DNA of 64,000 nt from Symbiodinium natans (Eukaryota > Sar > Dinophyceae > Suessiales > Symbiodiniaceae), in contig CAJNDS010002470.1 of assembly GCA_905221605.1 (NCBI GenBank), positions 316,001 through 380,000 of the forward strand. The letters run 5' to 3'. Below the pieces are notes generated by a model, which did no database searches, had not been told where the DNA came from, and was given only the letters and a program-made list of their open reading frames with translations. The translations under genes were made by a program, and so were the position numbers. How positions within the stretch are numbered: position 1 is the first letter of the stretch; each line of letters begins with the position of its first letter. Below, one piece after another: positions 35,873-46,482 of the stretch.

Positions 35873-36963
35873 TGATCCCTTAACTTGTCAGAATCAGTAG
35901 CCCCCCAAACATAGACGTCCCCAGTACTGGGGGCCGTAGAAAAAGGGTGGACGATGCAGAGACTTCCAAAGAGGTGTGTAGAGGGATATGGGCTAGGGGT
36001 CCTGGATAGGAGCCTCAAAGGGATTGGGCTGTTTTGAAGTGCTCCATGAGCTGTTTCGGCTTCCGAAAGCAGCAGGTTTTGGAGTCGAAGCAAGGCTAGC
36101 AATCTTCTGGCCGGCTCTACAATCACTAAGCTGATTGCACGGTCGTCTCTATGTGGCATGCGCAATATGTCAGTTTACCCGGCTTGTGCACTTTGAACAA
36201 ATGACGGAGGTGCATGGTGTACACTTGAGAAGCACACTACACTCTCAGCTCGAAACAACTTTCTCTGTCTCATGCGCTTGCTTGCTTGAATGTGTCTGTG
36301 GCGGTGCAAATCCGCGAAACCCAGGATGGTTTCCTGGTTCAAGTCCGAGGCAAGACCCGAAGCAGAGTTTAGGGTTTTCGGCTCGGGGAGGTCAGACTTA
36401 GGCTTATGATATTGCAGGGCTTGGGATTTTGAGGGTGGAAGCACCCTACAGTGGAATATCTTGCCCGCGCTCGGCATGTCGTCTGCATGGTCAGTGGTGC
36501 GCAAGCCAGCCTCCTCAGCCTCCCGGCAGGATGCGGGTAGCGTTTGGCGGAGCAGCGTTGGGAAGCACGTGGGGAAGTCTGTCAAGAGACTTGTCTTGAA
36601 GCCACAGCTGCAGTCCTGAGGATTTTGCTGCCGCGCTGACCCTGCTAGCCCCCGCTCCCTAAGCCCTGTAAGCCCATGCTCTAAACGGCCCTAAAGCCTA
36701 CCTACTAAGCTCACCTGAGCCCATCTGATCCCTTAAGTTCCCCACGACATCTTCCTCTTGTGCAACTCACCGGCTGCGTTGGGGACCGCAGCACTCGAGC
36801 GTCGCCACCAGCATCTGAAGCAAGAAAGATCAAGACGATGCCATCGCGGGCCTTTTGCTGCATCTCCCTTTCATCGCGAATGTCCATGGTAGCCAACCAT
36901 AAACCCTTAAACCCTAAACCCTACAACCAGTGGTGGCTACCAGCAGCACCTGCTAATTTTCAG

Positions 36964-37015
36964 CCTCCCGACATCGGCGAGCTGTACCGAAGATCGAGCT
37001 GGCGATGGAATGAAG
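36964..37015 (+). CDS. Candidate exon, GC donor
   Basis: Acceptor TTTTCAG and donor GAAG/GCCTTT enclose 52 nt. One frame reads PPDIGELYRRSSWRWNE, but two other frames are nearly open, so the frame is not certain. It lies about 350 bases upstream of the first LamG exon. Confidence 0.3.
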
Positions 37016-37048
37016 GCCTTTAAAGGCTTGCGGGCATGAACAGCAGGC

Positions 37049-37111
37049 ACAGTGGGTTTAGGGCTTACGGTTTAGGGTCTAGGGCAGTACTTAACCTTTG
37101 GACAGTGGGTT
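37049..37111. repeat. TTTAGGG block with flanking duplication
   Basis: ACAGTGGGTT occurs at 37049-37058 and 37102-37111; three to four degenerate units and a short unique stretch lie between. Confidence 0.75.
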
Positions 37112-37230
37112 ACATACGTTCGTACTTTCGCTCGTTGCTGACAAAAGTTCTGCTTAGAAGCAGCTCAGCTCCCACACTCCGTTTCTTTTGGCAAGGCTTC
37201 TCGAGGCCGAACGTCTTTTTGCAATGCTTA

Positions 37231-37334
37231 TTTTGGGGTTTCCGAAAATAGGGGTACTCTTTATGGGGGTTCCTAGAATAAGGACTATAATATTTTGGGG
37301 GTATATTACGGGTACCCCTTTTTGGGGAAATACC
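37231..37334. repeat. MITE family B', copy 2, upstream of LamG copy 1
   Basis: TTTTGGGGTTTCCGAAAATA at the left and TTTTTGGGGAAATACC at the right form imperfect inverted ends. It lies just 5' of the first assembled LamG exon (37368), probably in an intron. Confidence 0.55.
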
Positions 37335-37367
37335 ATTTGGCAAGCGAAGCTGGGCAGAGGGTCTAAG

Positions 37368-40300
37368 GGCAAACGGCATTTTCTAGACTTTGGTCTTCGA
37401 CCTCGAACCAGGAACGCTCCAGTTCGTGGAAGTGCCGTTGGATTCGGAGCCGATCGGCCCGTGACCTTCCTGGAGGGTAGCAAGGCGGGGACATTCGCGC
37501 ATACCTCGAAGATTCAGACTTTCTGAAGCTACCTGCCAAGCCCTAAACCCTAAAGCCCTAAAACCCTACAACCCTAAAAAACCCTAAACGCTGAAGCCCT
37601 GGAAACCCTGAAAAAGAGTCTACATAGCCACACACAGATCCCCAGACCCTAAAGCCTCAAGCCCTAAAAACCCTGAAAGAGTCTACGTACCCTAAACCCT
37701 AAAACCCTAAACCCTAAACCCTGAAAAGAGTCTACGTAGCCACACACAGAGAGACACGGAGGACGATGCCTTTGACTTCGGCTGGATCTTGCCAAAGACG
37801 TTCACTCTCTGCTCGGTCACGAGGACGTGGGGTGGATTCTTGTGGGGTTTAGGGTTTGGGGTTTAGGGTTTAAGGGTTAAGGTTTTAGGGTTTCGGCCTT
37901 TACGGTTTAGAGTTTAGGGTTTAGGGTTTAGGGTGATTCAACGATCATCCTCAGTCTTAGTTTCACCCATGCCGCGAAGCTCCAGCACAAGAAAGTGGGT
38001 AGCGGTGGCTGGTTTCTTATATGTAGCTGCTATTCTGGCTAGCGGCTGGTGGTTTCCTGGAAGGGTGTGTGACTTAGTGCAGGCTCTTCCTGCAAGCTTG
38101 CTGGCAGATTTTCTTGCTGCAGTGACTACTGCCAGTGAGGATGATGCAGAGTGCGGGCAGAATGCAAAGGTCACACCTCAAATCGTCAGATGGTTGAACC
38201 AAAGCGCCAAGTGAGAGAAAGCTCAACAAATCGGCGAGTTCTCACTGGAAGGGCCCCTGACCGCCAAATCCCAAACCAGCATTACTGAGAAGAGCTGTGG
38301 CAAGCAGGTACACAGGACTCGGCTCCCAAAATCGAATCTTGCAAGGCCGCTTGGGAAGAAATTGGGTACGAGTAGCAGTCGTAGCCATCGCAGTAGCACA
38401 GCAAGAGTAAGAGCAAGTGCAATAGCGATAGAAATTTTGAGACTCAGAGTAGCCGCAATAGTTATACTGGCAGTAGCAATACCATGCCGCGGCGGCATGT
38501 GCATATCAAACAAAGCCCAGAGGCCCAAGACCCAAATGTGCAAAGACGGGTGCTTTGTTGGCGGCATTTGGGAGTTCCATTTGCGCTATTTGTGGAGTCC
38601 TACGGCTTTTGGTTGTAGCAAGAAAGTAGAGGAACAACGTTGATGTGGGGGGGGGGGGGGCGCCCTGTGTACATCTTGCATCTGGTAGGCGCTCGGACCA
38701 GCTGAAAACACAGCCAAAACGGGCATCCTCAGCAAGTTTTGTCGGCTTTCTGTTTCTCACACCTCAAGGCCCTCCATGCCACTAACTCGGGACGAACCCT
38801 AAACCCTAAACCCTAAACCCTACACCCTAAACCCTAAACCTTAGGACCTTGATCATCCCTGGACCCGGATCCTGTATTTGTTCATCCTTTTGGTTCTGGA
38901 CGTCACATTTGGGGAAGCCATCTTCCATTTGGAGTACCGCGTTGCAAGACCTTCGGCCCTCGCTGTTAAGCCCCCTCCAGCGGCTACTCACGCATAGGAA
39001 ATTGCACACAAATTAGGATACCATCGGAGTTTCTGGGCTGCTTGTCGCACTTGTGGACCAGGGTGCCGGGGGTTCCTCTAAGGGAAGAAGAACAACCTCC
39101 TGCACGGTCATCACTCGGCCCACGTTGGCGTCGCCCACTATGGTCAATGGGCAGCTCGTAGAGCAAGCTCGTGGCAGCTTCTTCATGTCACGTTGAGTCT
39201 GCATTGGACTGTCATCCTGCGGTTTTTTTGCGACATGGCGAGAAAGTCGAACACCGACCTCCCTGCAGCATTATGTGTCCTGCTAAGGTCACCTCAAAAT
39301 CGCGAAGAAGGTATGACTTGAATTGGCTGGTTCTCTGCGGTACGAACAAGGTTGGGCAAAATGACCTGCTTGTTCTTCGTCCCGGGCATTGCTCGCCCGA
39401 GCGGTTAGGGTTCAAAAGGTATCTCAATGTGATGGTTTCTTCCCGCTGAAAGAAGACCTCGCTGAGGAATTCACACTGGCTGTTTGCACTCGTTTTCCTG
39501 AACCCTAAACCCTCTTAAACCCTAAACCCTAAACCCTAAATTAACCCCTAAACCGGAGCCTTCGGGAAGATTTTCGGTGCACATGGCGCAGATACAGCGT
39601 CATTGGGAACTCGAGTGCAGACGGCGGCTGTGTCATGAAATCCTGCCTTATGAGCCCAAATAAGCCGTCTAACCACACATGTGCTAAACCATGGAGGGTT
39701 TCGGGTTTAGGGTTTGGGGTTTAGGGTTTAGGGTTTAGGGGTTAGGGTTTAGGGTGAGCCAGGCCAAGCGAATTTATGACGGAAGCAAGAGCATAGCCAC
39801 GAAGAACCGCAACACGGCAGCCAAGCCAAGTGGCACCCGAGCCTTTTTAGGTTTTAGGGTTCATTTCAGGTTTAGGGTTTATTTAGGGTTTTTTTTCGGG
39901 TTTAGGGTTTATTTAGGGTTTATTTAGGGTTTAGGGGGTTTACGGGGTTTAGGGGGTTTAGGGGGTTTGGGGGGTTTGGGGGGTTTAGGGGGTTTAGGGG
40001 GTTTTTAGGTTCTACAGAGAAAGGGTCTAGGGCTTGGGGTTTAGTGTTTAGGGTTTGGGGTTTGAGGTTTATAAGGGTTTAGGGTTTGGGTTTAGGGTTT
40101 AGGTATGTGTTGAGTAAAATGTGCGCCACCTTAAGGAGTCATTTCTCGAACACTCAGCGTTCCAGCTCACTTCGCAACCACCTTGAACCATTTGAAGAAG
40201 GGCGAAAGCTTCTTAGGGTCTTGAGTCTTGAGGCAACAAGGACATGAAGGACAAGCTGCTCATCAACGCGGGGAAGTATCCCGGGGAGTCTTCAAACTTT

Positions 40301-41027
40301 GCGGTCATGGAGGCAACTTGCGAACTGACGAAACCGACGAAACCATGCTGCCAGCATTCTGCGAACCGGAAATCATGACTTTTTGTGGAGGTTTAGGGTG
40401 CGACGTGCCCTGAAGATAAGAAGCTTGCTAACCCTGAGATTTGTACTGAACCGCGCTCACAATCCTGGCTTCCCAAACCCTACGCCCTAATCGCCACAAG
40501 CCCTGAGCTGTTCCTAGAGGTCATGACCTGGAGCCGTGCCTTATCCAGCAAAGAGATGAAGCAGGTGACCAAGTACTTGGAGTGGAAGCTCCAGGCCGGA
40601 TTCTCACCAATGCTTTGATGCCGGAGCCGCCCCCCCCCCCCCCCCCCCCCTACCCAAGCAAGCAGAAAGATAAATGAGAGTCGGATGAAAGATTGTTTAC
40701 GTTTTTGCTAGAAGTCCTGTCCTCCCCCCAACCTCTCTCCCTCTCCCCTCCCCCCCTCCCCCCTCCCCTGCCCGCCTCCCCCCTCCGTTACAGGCTGGTA
40801 CCTTTCAAGCACCGGAGCACATGGGCACTCCGAAGGAGTCTCTTATCTACACGGCATTTGGGGAATATGGGGTTTGGGATTCTTAGGGCTTCAGGTTTCA
40901 GAGCTTAGGGGGTTAGGGGTTTAGGGTTTAGGGTTTAGGGTTGATGTCGATCCATCCTTGGCACGCTGCTGCAGCAAGAAAGGTTCCCACTCTATGAGAA
41001 GAAAAAGAGCCTCAAGGCTTCCAGCAC
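37368..41027 (+). CDS. LamG-like (jelly-roll) domain gene, copy 1; nine-exon partial model
   Basis: Exons: 37368-37484, 37750-37823, 38308-38345, 39083-39150, 39288-39350, 39763-39808, 40233-40312, 40520-40594, 40975-41027. Joined they give 204 codons with no stop, and every junction keeps phase. The model was found by comparison with the copy at 57743-62843. Key segments are GFGADRPVTFLEG, FTLCSVTRYTG, NRILQGKKNNLLHGHH, VGVAHYGQW, DLNWLVLCGTNK and TWSRALSSKEMKQV. The last, followed by YLEWKL, resembles the C-terminal strand motif of LamG / concanavalin A-like domains, which bind glycans or proteins, often outside the cell. Introns start GC at 37485, 38346, 39151, 39809, 40313 and 40595, GA at 37824, and GT at 39351 and 41028; all end AG. 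Most introns contain telomere-like repeats. The true start and end lie outside the model. The homology between copies is near certain; the LamG assignment is from memory of the family. Confidence 0.75.
37613..37750. repeat. CCCTAAA block between two copies of a 26-bp sequence carrying a 3' splice site
   Basis: AAAGAGTCTACATAGCCACA... (37613-37638) and AAAGAGTCTACGTAGCCACA... (37725-37750) match at 25 of 26 bases. A third partial copy is at 37676-37689. The second copy ends in the acceptor CACACACAG of the exon at 37750. Confidence 0.9.
37845..37934. repeat. TTTAGGG block in LamG copy 1 intron
   Basis: About ten units starting 22 bases after the donor at 37824. Confidence 0.93.
37938..38217 (+). 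other. Open frame within an intron of LamG copy 1
   Basis: A 93-codon frame fills much of the intron between the second and third exons (37824-38307). It has a hydrophobic stretch (AVAGFLYVAAILASGWWF). There is no homologue in the matching intron of copy 2, which holds a GA repeat instead. Probably chance or an inserted fragment. Confidence 0.2.
38793..38843. repeat. CCCTAAA block in LamG copy 1 intron
   Basis: Seven units between exons 38308-38345 and 39083-39150. Confidence 0.95.
39151..39287 (+). other. Copy-specific GC-AG intron in LamG copy 1
   Basis: CAATGG/GCAGCT...GCTAAG/GTCACC splits the codon run QW/VT. Copy 2 reads straight through here (GATCAATGGGTGACC at about 60121-60135). The intron is 137 nt and without telomere-like repeats. 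Confidence 0.7.
39842..40105. repeat. TTTAGGG / GGGGGTTTA region in LamG copy 1 intron
   Basis: Mixed telomere-like units, including a run of nine-base TTTAGGGGG / TTTGGGGGG units at 39940-40010, between exons 39763-39808 and 40233-40312. Confidence 0.9.
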
Positions 41028-41968
41028 GTGCCCTTCCTGCAATAGTATGGAGGAAAGCAGCGGACCCGAATTGGCAGGCTTTTTTTGGAGTGATGAGCTG
41101 GGATGCGTACGAGAACCTTCCATGAGACTCTCCGATCAGACCAGGTACTCATACAACAAGAAGATGGTGAACCTTGGCAAATCCTTAATTGGAAAAGAGC
41201 GTCCCAAGTCGCGCGACATTTGGAAGCTCTTGAAGCTGTGCCCAGGAACGGCTACACACTCAAGCTGAAGGGTTGGACCCACATGCGCATCTTGTCGGAT
41301 GGGATGGGAACCTCCGGGATTTGGCGCACAAGACCGGCTCGGCTCCGGCGCTTTCTGTCTCATGCGAAGCAGCGTAGATCAGAGTAGGGAACAGTGCCCA
41401 ACGCCCATATGGCATCATAAAGAAAGCACAAGTAAGCCGAAGAATGCTCTCATCACAGTAGAGGCACATACCCATGAGGTCTTCAAGTTGAGCCGCAGTC
41501 TGCAACTTAAGGTTCGCACCTTTCCCAAACTGGGTATTGCTTTGGGAAAATTCTAAACTTCCCTTCTTTCCCGTTTTTAAGGGAGCCTAGTCATAAATCA
41601 TGTTCAATGGGCTTTAAAGCAACCGCAAAAAATCCCTATCCCAATCAACTGGGCGTCGAGTGCTCTGTCAGGTGACTATGCCATGGGCTACCTCCGCGAC
41701 TCGCCCTCTGAGTTTCAGTTCTTCTCAGGGGTACTTGGAAATAGTTTTCATTTTTTGGGTACTATATTCCCCAAGAAACAGCAAAACATGATTTTTGCGT
41801 GGGTTCCAAGTCCAGTATAGTCTTGATTTCTTATGAGTTGTGGTTTCGGATGTTGCTTGCGAGTCTTGTGAGACTTGGCTTTTCTTTTCGCCAACGAAGT
41901 AAGGAAACAAGAAGGGAACGGCATCAGCAGTTGTGTCTGGTCTGGCCAAGCAGGCGCCAAGAAGTATA

Positions 41969-42160
41969 GTTAGGGTTTAGGGACTAGGGTTTCGGGTTTA
42001 GGGTTTAGGTTTTCGGGTTTAGGGTTTAGGGTTTAGGATTTATGGTTTAGGGTTTGGGGTTTAGGGTTTTGGGGTTTAGGGTTTTAGGGTTTTTAGGGTT
42101 TTAGGGTTTTAGGGTTTAGGGTTAGGGTTTAGGGTTTAGGGTTTAGGGTTTAGGTTTATT
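41969..42160. repeat. TTTAGGG / TTTTAGGG block
   Basis: About 25 units with mixed lengths. Confidence 0.95.
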
Positions 42161-42246
42161 GGTTAGATGCCATTTCATGTCCATCAGGGTACTGGTAACA
42201 CGAGGGCTTGCGGCAGTAACACATGTAAACTTGCCGCTGCGGACAG

Positions 42247-42318
42247 GCAGCATACCAGTATGAGCTCTATTCGGTCAGTACAAAGACCAAGTATGCCTGC
42301 AGCAAGAGCCCTGGCGAT
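42247..42318 (+). CDS. Candidate exon
   Basis: After GGACAG the frame reads AAYQYELYSVSTKTKYACSK then SPGDG without stops. The donor is not clear. It could be a downstream exon of LamG copy 1. Confidence 0.25.
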
Positions 42319-43200
42319 GGATTAAGGGATGCACAACTCAGCGAGTTTGCTACCGCCGGGCATGAAGGGAGAATTTGATACAAGCCTAGAGAAACGCCCG
42401 TCTGCGCAAGCTTGTGAAGATGAGTCCCAAGTATTCCAACAATGGACGTCTTCGTCTCCCATTAGCTCGCATGTGCTAATTTGTTTTTGTCGTCCTTTTT
42501 TGGGGGGGAGGGTGACTGTATATGAGCAGGCAGGAACAGTATGCAACGCGAAGCCCCTTGAGCTCCTGACCATGTTCGCGTATTGCTGTATGATGCACCA
42601 TATGCAGTACGCTACTGTGTTTGGCAGCATAGGTAGGGACCGCCTTCTTTTGTGACAGGGCTTGACGACAGAAAATATGAAAGTATGGTTTACTACGGCA
42701 CCTTCTGCAAGTACTACTGACAACGCGACAAGCCGCTTCAGAAGGAACACCGTCTCCGTGAATGGGGACACAAAGGCGACGATGCGCCAGCTTCTGGGCA
42801 TCAAATGTTCTGGGAGGTTGAGAGGCTGAGGGCGATTCTTTGAGGACTGAATGAGGGGCTTGTTTCTTGCTTGGACTTCTCTTGGGAGCTTTCTTAGAGG
42901 ACGCGGTTTGCACCCAGTGATGCGGAGCCTTTTGGCTTGCAGCCCGCAGTAAAAACGATCAGTGAGTGCTCGATGGTTAGTGGAATGCTAAAGTGTCGCC
43001 CGACTTGAGCAATACACAGCCTGGAGCAGTTGTCAAATCCTCAGCCCGAACGCTCCAAAAACCCAATGCTTGCTCAAAATTGCTTCGTCGTGAGTTGCGA
43101 TCGTTGCCATCATAAGTGCTTGCCTCAAGTCATGCTTGTTCGCGCTAGCGCCTGCTGGCTCCTCTGTATGTTTTTCTACCCCTGTACCCTTCTCCTCTCC

Positions 43201-43296
43201 CGAAACACGGTTTAGGGTTTAGGGTTTAGGGTTTAGGGTTTAGGGTTTAGGGTTTAGGGTTTAGGGTTTAGGGTTTAGGGTTTAGGGTCGAAACAC
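43201..43296. repeat. TTTAGGG block with CGAAACAC on both sides
   Basis: CGAAACAC at 43201-43208 and 43289-43296 brackets 11 perfect units. Confidence 0.9.
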
Positions 43297-43373
43297 ACAG
43301 TCAATATGGGGATTCCCTCATAGGTACAACCTAGGCCCGGCCCTATGGACCAGAATCAACAGACACTCGGGCC

Positions 43374-43452
43374 ACCCTAAACCCTAAACCCTAAACCCTA
43401 AACCCTAAACCCTAAACCCTAAACCCTAAACCCTAAACCCTAAACCCTAAAC
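43374..43452. repeat. CCCTAAA block
   Basis: 11 perfect units in the orientation opposite to the block 80 bases upstream. Confidence 0.95.
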
Positions 43453-43518
43453 TTTCATCCACAGTTCAGGGCCCAAAGGCATCCCCAAGTGCTGGGTTCA
43501 CATCAGGGGCCACAGTCG

Positions 43519-43611
43519 GCTCAGGGTTTAGGGTTTAGGGTTTAGGGTTTAGGGTTTTGGGTTTTGGGTTTTGGGTTTTGGGTTTTGGGTTTAGGGTTTA
43601 GGGTTTAGGGT
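43519..43611. repeat. TTTAGGG / TTTTGGG block
   Basis: Five TTTAGGG units, then six TTTTGGG units, then TTTAGGG again: an ordered variant array. Confidence 0.95.
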
Positions 43612-44607
43612 GGAGGCTGTTCTGTGGGCACCAGGGATCAACAGCCATTCGCTGAGTCATTCGCTAAAGCATCGAGCCGACTGCCCCTGCGGGAAACCCG
43701 TATTTTGGATTCGCAACATACCTAGAAAGACCAACAAAGGCCACAAAGAAAGCTCGTCTCCGTATATGTTCAGGACCAAGGCCTTCTGTAGTAACATCGC
43801 AGCTGCCGGTAGGGTTAAGCTTTGAATCGAAGGGGATGGTGAGCTTTTTTTGACCTGATGATGATGAACCCTAAATCCTAAACCCTAAACCCTAAACCCT
43901 ATACCCCTCTTCGAACTGGCAGGTCCAACTCCAGACGCCCTTCTGCCTCTGGCATTGTCACCTCCACCTCGAAGGGAGAAATTAAGTTCAGCCTCGCAGC
44001 TCGCAAGCACTCAAGCACTCACATGGTGGGGGGGGGGGGGTTCAGGGTTCAGGGTTTAGGGTTTTGGGTTTAGGAGTTTAGGATGGTTTAGGGCTCAGGG
44101 TATAGGGGTTTAGGCCTTTGCAATCACTTGTGCTCGAGAACACTTTGGGCTGCGACGCACCCTTTCTGCGAACCGGAACTGTTCGAGCCACTCGGTTTTG
44201 CTGGTGCATGCCTGTGTTTCAAATGCCAGGAGAGATATTCTGGAAGACGGAGGACCTGCCCGCATTTGCAGCTTCGTTCCGTCTCAGCTACTTGGGCTTG
44301 CTGAGCCGCGGTTTGATCGTCTACCGTTTGTGGGGTTCCGTGGTGTGCTCTTGGCCACGCAAGCGCCTGTGGGCATGACAGCTCGTGAGATGTAACAAAA
44401 GCCTCGCCTTCTTCACAAACAAGAACAGGCAGTGTTTCCTCAGGGTTCGAAAATCATGTGTCCCTAAACCCTAAACCCTAAGAGTCTACACACTTGCCAG
44501 TCTTTTGTTTATCAAGAGGTTTCTAAACAAGAGCCTGAAGAAACTGAGCCCCAGTACCTTCTCAGTTCCAAGAGCCCTACATGCTCTGAGAATCCAACAA
44601 AAAGCCC

Positions 44608-44860
44608 TCAAAGGGTTTAGGGTTTGGGATTTAGGGTTTAGGGTTTAGGATTTAGGGTTTAGGGCTTAGGATTTAGGGTTTAAGGTTTCGGGCTTAGGGG
44701 GGGCCTTATAATCCAAGGTGGCGAAGCTGCTTCCAGCCGGAGGGCCGCCTCCAGCCAAGCCTAGTGATCCCTCCCGCGGGGATCTCAGTCAGATTGGGGT
44801 TTAGGGTTTTGGGTTCAGGGTTTAGGGTTTAGGGTTTAGGGATGTTTAGGGTTTAGGGTG
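44608..44860. repeat. Two TTTAGGG blocks
   Basis: 44608-44700 has degenerate units (GATTTAGGG variants); 44798-44860 has six to seven units. About 100 bases of unique sequence lie between. Confidence 0.85.
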
Positions 44861-44865
44861 ACATT

Positions 44866-45022
44866 TCAGTACATCCCTACTACATCCCTACTGTATCCCT
44901 AAACATCCCTAGTATGTCTTCAATACACCCCTAAGCATCCCTAAACGGCCCTTAACCCTAAACAATCCCCTAAACAGACCTAAGCACACCCTAAACATCA
45001 CCCTAAACATCCTAAAACATCC
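44866..45022. repeat. Minisatellite of ACATCCCTA units
   Basis: Degenerate copies of ACATCCCTA / CTAAACATCC, perhaps derived from CCCTAAA. Confidence 0.7.
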
Positions 45023-45164
45023 CTAAGCCCCAAAACCCCCTTTCGCAAGCTGCGTTTTGGTCTTTGTCGTTTTTGTTTTTTCATTTCTTTGTTTTTTTCC
45101 AACACCCTCGGTGTGGGGTTGTTAGATTGTGAAGCAAACTCTTCTCCTCGCCCGGTCTACTCCT

Positions 45165-45358
45165 CGCCCAGCCCCAGGGTATCAAACCCCAGTGACTCCC
45201 TGCAGTGCCAAACCCCAGCCCCAGGGACTTCGTGGAGTGCCCAACCTTAGAGTATGACCAGAGAATCCCCAGAGACTCCCTAGCCAGAGCATCCCCAGAG
45301 ACTCCCTGGAGTGCTCAGCCTCAGACTATCCCCAGAGACTCCCTGGAGTGCCCAACCC
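45165..45358. repeat. Minisatellite, about 45-bp unit
   Basis: CCCCAGAGACTCCCTGGAGT occurs in three to four degenerate copies, each followed by GCCCAACC- or GCTCAGCC-type sequence. Confidence 0.75.
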
Positions 45359-45944
45359 ACAAATTCCAAATCTGTAGGGTGGGGATGCTCGAAGTAGAAA
45401 ATTATATATATATGTATACATATAGATTTTCCTTTATTTGTTTATATATTTGTTCATGTATACATATATATTATACATACATATATGGCTTGAAAGTGTG
45501 GTACTCATGATCATCCTCGAAGCATAGCTATCATCAGCAGAACCAGCTGAATAGCATGCGCAAGCGAAGCGGTCTCATTCACAGGCAAGCTTGCAGTCGC
45601 GTTGACCCTTCGGGGGCTTGACGCCCTCCGGCCCCCCCCCCCCATCCCTTCCAAGACCGTTTAACAAGGAGGGTGGTGGACGCAGAGAAGGGACTGAACA
45701 ACTTAACGTGATTCGACCCCTCAGGGACGGGACGGATGATAAAATCCACACGTGGACCACCGAGACCCCAATCCATGGAACCCTAAGGCTGTACAAAGTG
45801 CTAGAGGGTGTAAAGCTCGGTGCCTTCCCAACCGCAAGGAACTAGAGTAGGACCCCTTATAACGGACCTTAGAGGTTCTGTAGGGTTATGTAGGAGCTAC
45901 TTAGGTATGTAGGGATTATGCAATATATCTATATATATATATAG

Positions 45945-45949
45945 GGGTT
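45945..45949. repeat. Target site duplication, left copy (GGGTT)
   Basis: GGGTT borders the 3' LTR here and recurs at 55849-55853 beside the 5' LTR. Five base pairs is the usual size for Copia integrases. The target was an AT-rich tract with TATATA on both sides. Confidence 0.9.
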
Positions 45950-46322
45950 TGATGAACAGAAACTTCTCGATTCTGTGCCGTGTCATCTTGCGCAGGGGAT
46001 GCCATGCTGATCTTCCCTAGACCCTGAAATCAAACCCCCCGAACAAAACAACTCAACCTCAAACCTTCCTTCCTCAATGGGGTACCAACGGACCTAAGGG
46101 CTTGAGGACTAAGGGCAACCGAAAAACCGGAAGACCCCTCCCAAACCCAACAACCCCTCACTTCCCCCAAGAAGGCCCAAACCCTTACAAGCCAGCGGTA
46201 CACTTCTCGATTTGTGCACCTCATCGCTTGAGCCACGGTTGGCCGGAGTTCTGCAATTCACAACGATCGCACTTCGACCTGGGCTTAAGCTGTTCACATG
46301 GAGCTGCTTCTCCACTTCAGCA
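45950..46322 (-). repeat. 3' LTR of the Copia element (373 bp)
   Basis: This copy is identical to the 5' LTR except for one missing G. The TG...CA ends are intact. It is followed on the + strand's left side by the GGGTT target duplication (45945-45949). Confidence 0.96.
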
Positions 46323-46334
46323 CTCCTCCTCACC
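46323..46334 (-). other. Polypurine tract of the Copia element
   Basis: On the - strand, GGTGAGGAGGAG lies directly upstream of the 3' LTR start. This is the expected position and composition for the plus-strand primer in reverse transcription. Confidence 0.7.
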
Positions 46335-46482
46335 TTTGAACCTCTGGTTCTAAGGTGTCACGCACCAGCAGCTCCCATTCAACGTGCTCTGCACAATCAA
46401 ACGAGTTAGCGGCCTCTACTTCACACGCGAACGGAGGATGCTCAAAAGAACTTCACCAAACTGCGAAGATTAGCCCTCCAGG

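Larger units (their letters stand above)
41028..45844. other. Region summary 41028-45844
   Basis: Probable continuation of LamG copy 1. Frames at 41165-41340 (KRASQVARHLEALEAVPRN) and 44230-44370 look partly coding but could not be joined. The rest is telomere-like blocks, minisatellites and short unique stretches. Confidence 0.4.

Noticed and set aside
36290-36370. tRNA-like stretch near GGTTCAAGTCC
   Set aside because: A T-loop-like string is present, but no acceptor, D or anticodon stems can be paired around it.
42322-42913. Two overlapping - strand frames of 145 and 160 codons and a + strand frame of 108 codons
   Set aside because: None has a recognisable motif, they contradict each other, and all gene evidence nearby is on the + strand.
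4441-44360. Shared GCTCTTGGCCACG at about 4472 and 44347
   Set aside because: The match is limited to about 13 bases and the flanks do not align; it could be chance.
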